From Typha latifolia (lineage: Eukaryota > Streptophyta > Magnoliopsida > Poales > Typhaceae): a DNA stretch of 64,000 nt. The first letter of the stretch is position 1. Each line of letters opens with the position of its first letter. The notes beneath the pieces were generated by a model. The model saw only the letters and a list, made by a program, of their open reading frames with translations, was not told the DNA's origin and made no database searches. The position numbers were made by a program, and so were the translations under genes. The stretch spans positions 19,680,704 to 19,744,703 of the forward strand of contig CM034099.1 of the NCBI GenBank assembly GCA_019914945.1, written 5' to 3'. Of this stretch, positions 49,492 to 62,445 are shown in pieces.

Positions 49492-51951
49492 ATTTGATAT
49501 TTTGATAGAAGAAAAAAACTAAGGAATGCTATCCTCCTCTTTTAATTTGTCCTCCCTCTCCGATTAACCTGGGAACTGTGGATAAATAGATGAGATCTCA
49601 GTGCATACAACAGTGAAGAGGAATAAAATTAATTATATTTGTAAGTTTTTGTACGAGTAGCTATCTTACGGAGTGATTCTAATAGTTAACGTGCACACTA
49701 TTATTTCTCTATATAAACCAAACTATGTATCCGAATTGTACTACTCAATTAAGACAACATCTTGTGACATCAAAAATCCAATTATGTTAGCCATCGTTAA
49801 GGTTGCTGGTTAGAGAATTCTCTACTTTAGACTAAGAGACAATACTTTAGATTTATAAGTAAATATTAAGTAATCCTTACTCTAAGAGTATAAACATTAT
49901 TAATTCATATTTTAATATTATTTTATACATAAACCCAATTATAATTTTATTCTTGTAATAACTTTTGTTTACATGTCATGCCAAATTCATCCATTATTGG
50001 TTACAGCCCACTGTCTTACTACATACCTTAATTTAATAAAAATTTATATTAGACTAAAGATAATTATTATGTAATTATTTTAGTTTACAATTAACCACCT
50101 TATTTTTTTTAATTCTAATTAGAAATCACGTATAAGTGTGTATTATATATCAATCTCCACTCCGTAAATTAGAATAACAAACACATACGAGTATATTTGT
50201 ATCAATTCATATACAACAAAAGAACTTTCCCACTATTTTTAGCTAAACTTTATATAAAATTAAATATAATTTTTGTACAACTATTCTAATTATAATCAAA
50301 CACCCTAGTTTTCTATTCTATATTATAGACATATATCTAAGAGTATATCTAAATTAGATTTCCATTATATCAACAACAAAACAAAAACAGGGGCTTAATG
50401 AATTTCAATCAAACTTATTCTTCAACCGAACACCCTTAATTTCTCTTGCCACTTTCAATTAATAAGTACTACATTTAAACGAATTAATCTCCAAATGCAT
50501 GCATTAAAGATTGTTTAGTTATATACAATTTGATTTGGGTCATGGGTACTTCAAATTTTCGAACCCCGAGGAGTCTTTAGTTAAAATAAGAAAGTTACAA
50601 TTTTCTCATTTAACTTTTTGCAGTATTATTAAGGATTAATTACACTTGGATTTTTTTGAATTATTATTATATTTTGCAATCTCTTATGAACTATTAAAAA
50701 TATTTAAAAAATATTTTTTTAAAGGTTTCAATTATCTTTTTCATCCATAAATTATTACATGTAAGTCTAAGAAAAAAAGGTCCAAGGAGTGAAATATATT
50801 TAGCTCTTCCGTGAGATAAAACATTTTCAATAGTTTAGAGAGGTTATATATTAATAAAATTTTATAAAAAATAATAATAATTCAGGGTCTAAATATAATA
50901 ATTTTTATTATTAATTCCTACTAATGTATTTGATCCAATATGAGAGAAGTTTGCCTGAGGAATAGAATAGCACGTCTCTAGACTATCAACTCCCTTTCAC
51001 AATATTATTTATCCAGTTGTCTAGTGGTTCTTGATTCTATTTAATTATTCAGCAAGAGGATTAGTCTAATAATACATCACTCCTACCATGCATGCATGTA
51101 CCATCACATCTGACATCAATTAAGTATATATATATATATATAATTTATTTTATTTTATGTTGAATATCACCTAACTGGATTAAAATACCATTATTATATA
51201 TATATATATATGTATACTTTTTTCAATCGTAACATTGGTTTTTGGTCACACTAACATCAATGTGCAATAATTTGTAGAAACTCCTTTGGTGCACGGGAAG
51301 TATAAGGGAAGTCTGCGCCGTTTGCGATGTCGGTGCCGCTTACAGTCAGAATTCCTCGGGTTATCGGTGGCATCAGCCGACAAAAGTTGTCCGTTAAGCT
51401 TCCTTCCCAACAACTAACTTTGCCAACGTGTCAAATTTCCGTTGATTTGTACGCCCTGGCAGTTTCGTGAATAAGTGTAGGATCAAGGGTTTTTTTGTCA
51501 TTTTAAGATAAGCACAGGTCCCTCGATAGAACCTTCTTCCAACCTCTCCCGCCTACGTCTTAGTTCTCACTCCCTCCCAAACTGCATTGACTGCTGCTTA
51601 TCCACGTGGCATTTTATAAGGTCTTAATTTATGGGCCTCGGCCCTCAGGACTAAGCTCGATCAAATGCTGTTTGGGACCCCGCAGCTGCTCCGTTTGATA
51701 GCTGGGTCCTACTCAGATCCCCACCTAAACCACTAGTTCCTTGCCACGTTTACAGGAAGCGACAGGGCGGTGCGATCACCGCCCTCTGTCTTCTTGCTCT
51801 TCTTCTCCTCTAGCTCTGTTCGCGATGGAATCGGAGTCAATAAAACCAGGGGCCCTCTTCTTTCTCTTCCCGACCCCATCCTAGGGTTAGAGTTTCGAAG
51901 AGTCGCCGCTAGGGTTTCGTCGTCCCCTACCTCGGCCCACCGGGAGCGGCG
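45485..51951. other. Long intergenic region between divergent BRX-like and PDAT genes
   Basis: No gene recognised in about 6.4 kb. It includes the BRX-like leader and promoter near 45.5-46.0 kb, a GA run at 48048-48062, a TA run at 49450-49489, shorter TA runs near 51130 and 51200, and at about 48985-49110 a GAGCTGAGCTGAG-to-GTTTACACCC stretch that resembles one end of the GAGC-rich element at 7096. The PDAT leader lies after about 51750. Confidence 0.5.
49450..49489. repeat. TA microsatellite
   Basis: About 20 uninterrupted AT units, the longest simple repeat in the window. Confidence 0.9.
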
Positions 51952-54900
51952 ATGTCGATGCTACGGCGGAGGAAGCCCTCCGAGGCTGAGAAGAAGCCGC
52001 CCGCGCCAGCGAAGACGCCGGATGATTCCACCGCTTCCGACGCCGATTCGTCCAAGGAGAAGGATAATCAGAAGAAGACGAAGTCGGAGGAGAGGAAGGG
52101 GAAGTGGTCGTGCGTGGATAGCTGTTGCTGGTTGATCGGGTTGATCTGCTCAGTGTGGTGGTTTCTCCTCTTCCTCTACAACGCCATGCCGGCTTCGTTC
52201 CCGCAATACGTGACGGAGGCCATAACTGGTCCATTACCGGATCCGCCAGGGGTTAAACTTCAGAAGGAAGGGCTCCAGGCGAAGCACCCGGTGGTGTTCG
52301 TACCCGGTATCGTCACGGGGGGGCTCGAGCTCTGGGAGGGGCACCAGTGCGCCGATGGGCTGTTCCGGAAGCGACTCTGGGGTGGGACCTTTGGAGAAGT
52401 CTATAAGAGGTGAGCACACCAATCTCCTTCCATCAATTTGGTACTCCTCAAACTTTTTATGCTATTGAATTCTTTTTCTTGGCGTGCTTTTGGGGGAAGC
52501 AAAGGAATAATTATTTGTAAAACGGGAAATTATTTGTCTTTTCCAGTGATGAATTGCATTTAGATCTTGTATTGAGTTGGTTTGCTGAACAAGGAAGCTT
52601 GGTGCTTTTTGGTTATTGGCGACTCTTTCGGAGCTACTTATATTTGATTTGTAGGAAGAAAGAATAATTCGGAGGAAGTGTTCTATCAAAGGAAAAGGAA
52701 GGATTCTTCATTGTAAAACAGAAAGATAATCTCTAGGTAGGAAAAATATCGTGTATGCACATTATCTCAATGATATGAACACTTTCATTTCTAGGACGAA
52801 TGGTACGCACAAAGTAAGTATTTTTTGGTACTTATATTTTGTTAGTCAGCAAAAGCCCTTTTAATTGGGATAGCGAGAGAGATTTCTCTGAAACTGAGTT
52901 AATCCACTCCTTGGTTTAACAGTTATTCGAGTAGACTAATTACTAATTACTCTCTATCTGAATGGATGAAAAATGATCCTTAATGAACATTAGCATGGAT
53001 GTAAAATAAACATTTATATTAGGGGATATCTGGCATTTATGTTGCAAAATGTCTTCCCCTTTTATCTTTTCTGAGAGTGGATAGCCTCAGGAAATGGATC
53101 TTTGCAAATATTTAATAAGATATTCTAGCAAAATATTGGAAGAACCGGTAATCTAAGAGAGAGAATAAACATATCCTTCATTTATAGGTGTACATGGAAG
53201 CACTAGGTTAATAGAATGAACAGTCAAGCATCATGAAATCGTTTGAAGATCCTTAAAAACACAGTCAAAGTTATTAAGTGCTGATCTAATGGTTACTACC
53301 TCAATTAATTCAACTAGATCATATAGGCTTTTGAATCAGGAAATCACTCTACTTTTGAGCCTAAAAATATCATAATCAAATGGTGACTCGGTTTTAGATT
53401 AAAAGAAATCTAGCCAATAGAATGCTTGGTATTTTAGGTTTCTAGTTTGACTTGGTGTTTGTCGCTTTTTTCAAATAGAACATGGATGGGGAAGGTTGTA
53501 GCTAAAACAGTCTCTAGTCCTCTCACATGGATCCTGCTTGGCGAAGTGCAGTTTAGTGAGTTTTGGGGTCCACCACGATTAGGATTAGCTTTATAAAGGT
53601 GGAAAGATGATGCTCTCATTTTCTTGGATATGGAATAAGTTACCAGGACTTTATTCATTCCTTGGAAATTGGAATGATAACTGTTCTGAGTGTAAAATTG
53701 TTGTCCCTTTAATTTTGCAATATTTTGGGACAAGACTAGTATCATTTAGCAACTGATTAGCTTATATACAATATATCAGTTGCTTTCTGTTATTCTACTA
53801 TATATCTAGAAGGAGACACTACTACTCTAAGGTCCTTTTTATCCTTTTAGTGACTACTTTTGCTTATTAATTGGTGCTAATCCTGTCTTTCCTTCTGTTG
53901 GAACTCCCACAGACCCTCTTGCTGGGTCGAGCATATGTCACTGGACAATGAAACTGGAATGGATCCTCCAGGTGTGAGAGTTAGACCAGTCACAGGGCTT
54001 GTGGCAGCAGATTATTTTGCTCCTGGGTACTTTGTCTGGGCAGTGTTGATTGCTAATTTGGCTCGCATTGGATATGAAGAGAAGACAATGTATATGGCTT
54101 CCTATGATTGGAGAATATCTTTTCAGAATACTGAGGTACTCAAATATTGTAATTGCTGCTTACCTCTCTTGTTGTTATGTTAAATATAATACCTATATGA
54201 TGGTAGATATATTTTCTTGCTCCTGCTTGTATACCTCATTGCAGCACACGTCTTCTATTCCTGTGACCACAAATTCCAGAATATGTCTTAATTTCCTTCT
54301 GTTGATTGTTGTAAACAGGTCCGTGACCAGACATTAAGCAGAATAAAAAGTAACATAGAACTCTTGGTATCTACAAATGGTGGCAATAAAGTTGTTGTCA
54401 TCCCACATTCCATGGGAGTTCTGTACTTTCTGCATTTTATGAAGTGGGTTGAGGCACCTGCCCCCATGGGCGGCGGCGGTGGTCCAAACTGGTGTGCAAA
54501 TCACATTAAAGCAGTACTAAATATTGGGGGACCTTTCTTAGGTGTGCCAAAGGCAGTTGCTGGATTGTTCTCAGCAGAAGCCAAAGATGTTGCCGTTGCC
54601 AGGTAAGCACAGTCGAGGCAATCTTATTCTTTCTGGTATATTTAATTCTTCTGTGTTTAAGCAGAAGCTATTTAGGCGTCATCGTTTAGTGTTATCACAT
54701 CTATGAGCATCGCAATTCATATCGGTAAGGGACATCTCCCTTATGATTAATTAATGAGCTATTTGGTTATCTTTTCCATGTCCTCAATTTATGTTAAAGT
54801 AACTATCTGTGTAACATGGCCATAATTTATATCTGTTTCCTTGACAACCTATTGCATAGGAATTATGTATATGTTTTGTCCCTCTGACTTCCATTGCTAT

Positions 54901-57900
54901 TGATGAACTGCATAACCTTGCATCCAGCATAACTTTTCTTCACTCTCTTTCCATTATGTATTAGTGACGAGGTTAACTTGTAAGTGTTGATGTCTGCTAG
55001 AGTTTTGAATCTACTAACTGAATTTTCAAATATTCCTCATCTAACTAAATAAGTATGCCACAACTTGTATATTTGCGTGAGCCTTCTTCAAATTTTGGTC
55101 TAGCATGATAACATATCATTAAGAAAAGGGTTGGGCATTGGTGATGATATCATTCAATTTGAATACTTGTTTGAATCTTGTTTCTCCAATTAAAGTTTTG
55201 TGCTCTTACTTGCTTAGAAGTTGGATGTGAACAACATAAGGGTTCCCTGATTCGCAAAAAATTGTAGAAACGTCTCCTCTTTAATGGACTAATAGATGTG
55301 ATGCACAAATTGGTTTGCTTTAGGAAATTAAGTAAAGTAGAAGGATACCATGGATTAAAAATTTTATTTTCAATATAAGTCGGTATTTTCATTTGACTTG
55401 AACAAAAGTGTGAGACTTATCATTGTCCTTCTTGTGTAGGGCTATTACAATAGATGTGATGCACAAATTGGTTTGCTTTAGGAAATTAAGTAAAGTAGAA
55501 GGATACCATGGATTAAAAATTTTCTTTTCAGTATAAGTCGGTATTTTCATTTGACTTGAACAAAAGTGTGAGACTTATCATTGTCCTTCTTGTGCAGGGC
55601 TATTGCACCTGGTGTTTTAGATTCCGATTTCCTTGGGCTTCAAACTTTGCGGCATGTCATGCGTATGACTCGTACATGGGATTCAACCATGTCAATGATT
55701 CCTAAAGGAGGTGATACAATTTGGGGTGGTCTAGATTGGTCTCCAGAAGATGGCTATGCTTGTATCCCAAAAAAGCATAAGGCCAATGGTTCTCAGGATG
55801 TTAATTCAGACAAGATGGGCTTTCATACACAAGATCTTAACTATGGTAGAATCATTTCTTTTGGGAAAGACATAGCAGAGGCATCTTCTTCCAAGATCGA
55901 TCAAATAGATTTTCGAGTAAGTAGTTTATACAAATTAGCTTGCTTTTATTTAAAAAAAAAATCTAACATATACATATGTATATATATACACACACTGATT
56001 TATTTAATGTAGAGATGCATATTTGCACATGTATATTCACACATACGCCGTTGTGGAAAGGGATGCAAGCATATTATTATGACTGCAGTTTTTATCGTAT
56101 CATTTGCAATGCAAAGAATGCATATTTGATACGGTCCGATTACGTAGGTTAAGTCAGTTGAGTCAAGTTGAGTCAAATTGAGTTAATTAGATTTATCTTA
56201 TTGCTTTAAATTTTAAATCAAGCGGATAATCGTCATATGAATCCGATCCGTTAGGACTTCACTCCTATAAATAAGAGTGGTTATGAGTTGACTATTATCA
56301 TGAAATGAAATTTAAGTTAAGCCAATTTATCTTTGTTGTCTTTATCTTTTATTATAGTCGTTAGATCATCAGTATTATCATAGAAGAAGATCGTAATCCT
56401 AGATTCACCTTCAAGCAACCAAATCCTAGTCACCACGAGCCACCCTACTATATGGCCGTCCACCACCCCCCGATGACCACCGCAATGTCGGATATTTATC
56501 GATCTATTCCGTTCTGACTTTTCACTTTTTATTTTTTATTTTTCATTTCAATCTCCAATTTACGTAAAATCAAAGTCATTAGATTCTAACTTTCGAAGCT
56601 TTCACCTATAAAAATATCATAATTTTTTTACGTGTAAATAGGTCCAAATTTAGTTCGTAACAATATCAATAAAAGATCCAAAACACATTATCTTTACGAA
56701 TAGTTAAATTACCAAATAAACTTAATTATGTGATTTTTGGTCTCCTTAACTATACTTAAATTAGATGAACCAAATAATGCTGGTTGGTCATCAATGTGAT
56801 TATAGTTTATACCAAAGATGTAAGTTTCAGCCATAACACAATTATGATTCAAATAGCTTCCGGACCCACATAAATATGGGCCATGATTAGGTGGCTCAAA
56901 GAATTTTAACAGAATAAAGTTATGAATATACATATTTCTGCTAATTCTAGGGTTTGGTTTCTCTAGGAATCATAGAACTAAAGAAGTCTAGAATAATTAT
57001 TCTCCTTCCATACCTTATATAAGTTTACTAATGAATGTCAAAGACGTTCCCCGACCTCTAGATGAATCTATCATTCTTTTCTACTAGTAATTTGACATGC
57101 TGTTATGCAAACATGATATTTAGTTGTAAGATCTTTTGATATATATATTTTTTTGTTGTCTAAATTTATGTTCTCTTTCGGCTCCGCTCCATTCCCCTGC
57201 TTCTTTGTGATTATTTACTTCCAAGCAACTATGGCCGTGCTGGCGGCATACTGCCACGTGGCATGAGGGGTGCCACCTCAGCACCTCTCCTAGTAGCTTC
57301 GTCGCTTGCCATCAACCTCGTTGTTGAGCTTGTTGTCGCCGATCACTGCTCTCCGAGTCACCGTTTTCGCTGGTTGCTGCCTGAGCTCGCGCCGCTCACA
57401 CCCCCCATCGAGTGCCCTAGTTCGAGAAGAAAAAAAGGTCGAGAGAGATAGGGTCGGGTCAGTTGATTAAAAACTTAAGTTGCAGTTCTTCCTCCTCGAG
57501 CTAGGGCACTCGATGGGGTTGCGAGCAGTGACTCGGCGAGCAGCAAGCGGAGAGCGGCGACGGCGAGCGGTGAAGGACGACGGTGAGTAGTCCCTTATCT
57601 TTCTCTCCCTCTCTTACGGCACGTGCCGGCCAGCCGGTGGTCGGTACAGCCATCCTTGCTACCAAGTACCTATTTGTAAATTTTGGTTAAACCGAACACT
57701 CTTTTCACTGTGCTAAATCAACACACTACTGGATCAATTACTAGAGAGATGTCACACCATGTGTGGCATTCGTGTATCAAGTACTAGCATCTCCTAGAAA
57801 TATTCGGAGACAAATTCATTGGGAGTTGTCAGAAACTGCTGTTTTACTAAAACGAGACAACAAAACAACCAGTGGACAGTATGTAGCTTACACTATTCGT

Positions 57901-59549
57901 TCTTTGGGTTCACTTAGTTATTCCTTAAAGGAAAGATCTGCAGGACACCCTCACTTGCAACCTGGTTAACCATGGGATGTCAGTCAGAGAGACGGTGGAC
58001 ATCAATGGACAGAGAAACAAGATCAGCGACCAAAGCAACATGTTTCATACAGAAGAACTATTCCAAAAGGACATGGAATTGGCAGATTTCATGTAGAAGT
58101 GTGGAAGAAGTCCCTCGAGCTTTCACAAACTTATACTTCCCTCCTCTTGAAGTCTAATTATGAGCTAATTTACATCTTATCTTCTTTCTACCTTTTTAAA
58201 TTGCACTCTTGCACCCAACATTTATTATTCCAATATCATTTTCAAAGTATAAAATTATTAATGAACTTGATCATTCATTCTCTACTTTGATGTCTGAAGC
58301 CATGTCCAAATCCATGAAAGACCCTTTTTTCCTTCTTTTTTTGGGAATAGCTTGTGCTCTTGTTTTTTTTTTTTTTTCATTTTCTATTAAGAGTTCTAAG
58401 TTCTAACTAATCTTTCATGGATATTGTGGTAGACTAATTTTGTCTCCTATAAAATCTTTCTGGAAGTTTTTAAGAATATGGTTAGAATGTTATCTTCTAA
58501 CTTTCTTTTTCTTCCATCTAATTTATTACTCTCATACAGGATGCTGTTAAAGTAAACAATGTTGCGCATTCAAGTGCATCATGTCGTGATATTTGGACAG
58601 AGTACCATGAATTGGGGTGGGGAGGAATAAAGGCAGTAGCTGATTACAAGGCCTACACTGCAGGTTCCATTCTGGATCTTCTTCATTTTGTTGCTCCAAA
58701 GATGATGCAGCGTGGAAGTGCTCATTTTTCATATGGGATTGCTGATAACTTGGATGATCCAAAATACAACCATTACAAATATTGGTCAAATCCCTTGGAG
58801 ACAAAGTGAGAATCTATGCCTCTAGTTCTAACTCATATTTCTTGACATATTGCTTCATAACTACTTTTGTCAGATAAAAATGTATGTTTCTTCTTCAGAG
58901 AAATAGAATGTGTATTTATGTGTATCTATGGACTTCTTCATTGCTGGGCTTCTTTGTACCGTACAATTTATGCCTTCTCTTCCCAGATTTCCTGGTGTGC
59001 TCCATATCTTTGAATTTTCATCCGTACCAGTGATGATAACCTTGGGTTATATCTTCTCTTCTCAGATTACCAAATGCCCCAGAGATGGAGATATTTTCTA
59101 TGTATGGAGTAGGCATTCCTACTGAAAGAGCATACATCTACAAGTTATCCCAGTCAGCTGAATGCTACATTCCCTTTCAGATTGATGCATCAGCTGATGG
59201 TGGACATGAGAATAGCTGCTTGCAAGGTGGTGTTTACTTGGCAGATGGGGATGAGACTGTACCAGTTCTGAGTTCAGGCTTCATGTGTGCAAAAGGATGG
59301 CGTGGGAAAACTCGATTCAACCCTTCTGGTATCAAGACCTACATAAGGGAGTATGATCATGCCCCTCCTGCTAATCTCTTGGAAGGCCGGGGCACTCAGA
59401 GCGGTATGCATGTTGACATAATGGGTAACTTTGCTCTGCTTGAGGATATCATCAGAGTTGCAGCTGGAGCCAGTGGAGACGACCTAGGTGGTGATCAAGT
59501 TTATTCCGAGATATTTAAATGGTCCAAGAAGATCAATTTACAGTTATGA
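51952..59549 (+). CDS. PDAT1: Phospholipid:diacylglycerol acyltransferase
   Basis: Six exons: 51952-52409, 53913-54135, 54319-54602, 55598-55916, 58540-58805, 59066-59549; all phases close, giving 677 residues, close to plant PDAT1. The enzyme moves an acyl chain from the sn-2 position of a phospholipid to diacylglycerol, making triacylglycerol without acyl-CoA at the ER. A basic, Lys-rich N-terminus precedes one membrane segment (about residues 58-79, CCWLIGLICSVWWFLLFLYN). The LCAT-type catalytic triad is visible: Ser258 in IPHSMG, Asp579 in ADGDETVP and His632 in MHVDIMG. The block HPVVFVPGIVTGGLELWEGH is the substrate-lid region of the family. Intron 3 carries a tandem duplication that copied the acceptor before exon 4. 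Intron 4 is enlarged (2.6 kb) by repeats. Confidence 0.95.
55291..55604 (+). repeat. Tandem duplication of intron 3 end with splice acceptor in PDAT
   Basis: Two 156-bp copies, 55291-55446 and 55449-55604, differ at only three positions. Each includes an intron tail and the first bases of exon 4 (GGCTATT). Copy 1 ends TGTGTAG and copy 2 TGTGCAG before that stretch. The downstream copy leads into the real exon. Confidence 0.9.
57403..57518. repeat. Inverted repeat in PDAT intron 4
   Basis: A 24-base arm at 57403-57426 (CCCCATCGAGTGCCCTAG plus six more) pairs with 57495-57518 with one mismatch, 68 bases apart. Weaker pairing extends outward. The sequence is GC-rich, unlike the intron around it, so it is probably an inserted element. 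Confidence 0.6.
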
Positions 59550-60007
59550 TTTACCTGAAAGATCTGGCTTTACATTCAGAGATTTTAAATGTGCTTGATA
59601 AGATACAAAGAGCTATAAAGGTTTGGTCTCCTGATTGTCATTTGGTGGTAACTTATATTACTCTAGAGGCAGGCGAATAGCAAAAAAATCAGTGCTGCAC
59701 GACCGCATTTTCCTGGGAAGTTGACCCTGCTAGTGTTTTAGTGGATGTTTGAATTATCAGGAGCTTGTGTTGGCGGAACACATTGTTTAGTTGTACTCTT
59801 CTTGTGACAACGCTGCCAAATCTTTTAAACCTCAATCATTCTCTATTTTATTTATTTGATTCTTCAACTTGCAAACCTGCTTATCTTAAAGAGTACCGGT
59901 TTATTTCATTTCTTGAAAGTACCGCACAGGTATTATTACATGCAGAAATTGGCTGAGAAATTTACTAGCCAAAACAGAGAGAACCAAAGTTGGCTATTAT
60001 TATTATT
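59550..60007. other. Convergent 3' region between PDAT and the RWP-RK gene
   Basis: Holds the 3' untranslated regions of both genes. No other feature seen. Confidence 0.5.
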
Positions 60008-61805
60008 CTAGGATTCTAAACCTTCATATAATCTGGCCCTTCTTGCCTGAAGCCTTTCGATCTCATCTTTAATAGCAAATAATCCTCCCCTTCTGCTGCC
60101 TCTCACCAGCTCTCCCTGTAACCTCGTTATCTGCCTATCTATTGCGTTTATCTGCGGCACAAACATCATTAGAAATAGATAAAAGAGTAGAGAGAGAGAG
60201 AGAGAGAGACCTGTCTGCTAGGCCATCGAGGCATCCCATTCCGACGGCAGACATGTTTTAGTGCCGTGGAGCACAGCTTGAGTTCCTTTGCAGCTTCCGT
60301 CATGGGAAGGTGAAGATAAGAAGCCAACTCACTCAACCCCATGTTTGCTGTTCTCTCCCTCTGTTTCCATGGATCCACACAACCGCACATTAAGTAAACC
60401 CCAATCATCTTCTCAAAACTTACTTGACAAATTAAAGATATAAAGGACACATCATGCTACTACCTGAATTGCGAGCCAACTTCTTTTACCGACCGAAGGA
60501 GGAGAATGGCTCGCTTGCGTCGCGTTGTTCATTTGCGATATGAACTGGCTAGCTCCGTCGTTGGCTACTTGCATCATATTGGTCGTTTGCGGTAAGAACC
60601 GGATAAGACCATCGACGTTGGCTTCTCGCATGCTTGACGACAAAGTTCCTCCCTCAGCTTCCCATACGCTTGACCCCCAGGCTCCTACTGTCTTCCCAGT
60701 AAATCCGTGTCCTTCTCCAACCATTGAACCCGAAGATCCTATATCTATATATATACACACACGTCCATTAGTATTACAGTCCAATGCAGGCACATGGATA
60801 ATCCATCCTTGTAGCCACAGTTGAAAGTTGTAGGTATAAACCTGACGAAGGCTCTGGAAATTTAGATGCAGCGGGTGGGGCTTGTTCTAAGTAGCTGCCT
60901 CGCGACAAGTACAGATTAATGTCACCACATAGGGCGTCATAGAAGGAGCAGATGGAGTCATGCATGACACCAGTCGTATCGCTCTTCAGAAGCATGATGC
61001 ACCCAATTAGAAAGTTCTTCACCCATTCGTATGTCCGCGAACTAAGCCTGGGGGACACAACGAGTTAGTGTTCATATCTACACTTAGTATACACTCCTAA
61101 ATGGACAAGAATCCCAATTTGTTTCCTATGATTGATATGTAATTTATGAAACGTTCGAGTCCCTTACTCAACGTAGAAGAGTTCTCTTCTTGGAGGCTGA
61201 TCCACTTCGCCAAAATGCTCCACGTCAAATATAGCATGATCAAAGGTGCCAAGACCACCATGGACTACAAACATCAAGTTCCGAGACCCTACAAATAGAA
61301 ATCACAAAAAAGAGACATTTTAACAGAAGGAAAGGGGAAAAGATATTAGTATTCTTCTCAAGATTATGACATGGCACAGACCATTATAATGCAGAACTTC
61401 TCTTAACACATTGCAACCACTGCAATCCACCAGACCCGGCTCAAACTGCTGAAAGATTTGCTCCTCCATCGCCTCCTCATTTGGGCTCGAAGAATTCGAA
61501 CCCCCTCGGTTCCCCTCTTCAACACTGAACCCTTCAATCCCTTCGATCATGGACACAACCGCATCAGTCCTCTGCACTGGACTCGACGGTCCACTGCCAC
61601 CGCGCCGCTCTTCATCTCCGGGGGGCCATTGTGCAACCGGGTGCGGTCGAACGACTAACTCGTGGGTCATCGGTGGCGCCAATTGCTGCGTTGGCGGAGG
61701 CGGCGGACTTGGTTGAGGAATGAAAGGGAGGGGTTCAGGATTAGAGAAGTCAAGGAACCGGCGGACATCGCAATCGGGATCATAGTGGTCGTCGAGGTGG
61801 TCCAT
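60008..61805 (-). CDS. RWP-RK domain protein with variant signature
   Basis: Six exons on the minus strand: 61382-61805, 61168-61288, 60842-61047, 60464-60738, 60211-60360, 60008-60151; phases close, giving 439 residues. The first in-frame ATG after an upstream stop is at 61805. The N-terminal third is acidic and Pro-rich. The RWP-RK region (about residues 343-410) reads GLSELASYLHLPMTEAAKEL, then KHVCRRNGMPRWPSRQ, followed by a helical, coiled-coil-like segment with INAIDRQITRLQ. This motif is the DNA-binding core of NLP and RKD transcription factors. The canonical closing RK is RQ here. The protein lacks the PB1 domain of NLPs, so it is nearer in size to RKD types, but placement is uncertain. 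The donor after 60211 is GTCTCT followed by a CT repeat. Confidence 0.85.
60187..60210. repeat. GA/CT microsatellite at a splice donor
   Basis: About 11 AG units on the + strand, which form GTCTCTCT directly at the 5' splice site after the RWP-RK exon 60211-60360. Confidence 0.85.
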
Positions 61806-62445
61806 TGGGCGGCGGTACTTGGTGGTGCCGACCAAGTGCCGCTGCTGAGGGTGGCGAAGGAGGAGTGTGCAAAGAATGAGTCACAGGGTCGTGGGATTGG
61901 GGGGAGGAGGAGGGAGTGATTTAAAGAAGGCGGGAAGAGGGTAGTTATGAAAACTCTAGGGACGGGTCGATTGGCTCTTGACCGTTGGTCGCAACGGTTG
62001 GATTTTTTCGAAAGGGTGGGGGATTGGACAATACTGGTGATCTCTTGGTTTGAAGAGAGTTACTGAATGCTAGTTATATCATCTGCAGTTTAATTCGGTT
62101 TTTCTTCGCACATAAATTTGTTCACTGAGCGCATTAGACCATACATGCTGTAGAGAAGAACTATCATGTAATTCTACGTAGAAAAGTAGACCAGAGAAAG
62201 GACTTCATCATTAATCTATTTGTATTGCTCTTATGTGTATAAATAATCCACTAGTCCTTTCCCAATTGGAAATTACAAAAGGCAAATAATGCCTATATAT
62301 ACATCTTACATATTAAACCCCTAAAGAAGCTTTTTTTTTTTTTCCTACTGATTCACTGGGGCAAAAAAAGAAAGAACCATTGGATGATGTTCTTATTTAC
62401 CGTTTAGTAATTTCTTCTCCTCTTAACTAGGGGGAAAAAAGCAAT
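61806..62445. other. RWP-RK upstream region and lipoxygenase 3' flank
   Basis: Holds the promoter and leader of the RWP-RK gene and, toward the right, the likely lipoxygenase 3' untranslated region with a poly-T run near 62332. No other gene seen. Confidence 0.45.

Noticed and set aside
45485..51951. A hidden gene in the long BRX-PDAT spacer
   Set aside because: No open frame shows family character, and composition is AT-rich spacer with simple repeats.
57763..58157. Two short open frames in PDAT intron 4
   Set aside because: No recognised domains, and the flanking PDAT exons splice cleanly across them.
61806..61835. An earlier start of the RWP-RK gene at 61835
   Set aside because: That codon is TTG, not ATG. 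The first in-frame ATG after the upstream TGA is at 61805.
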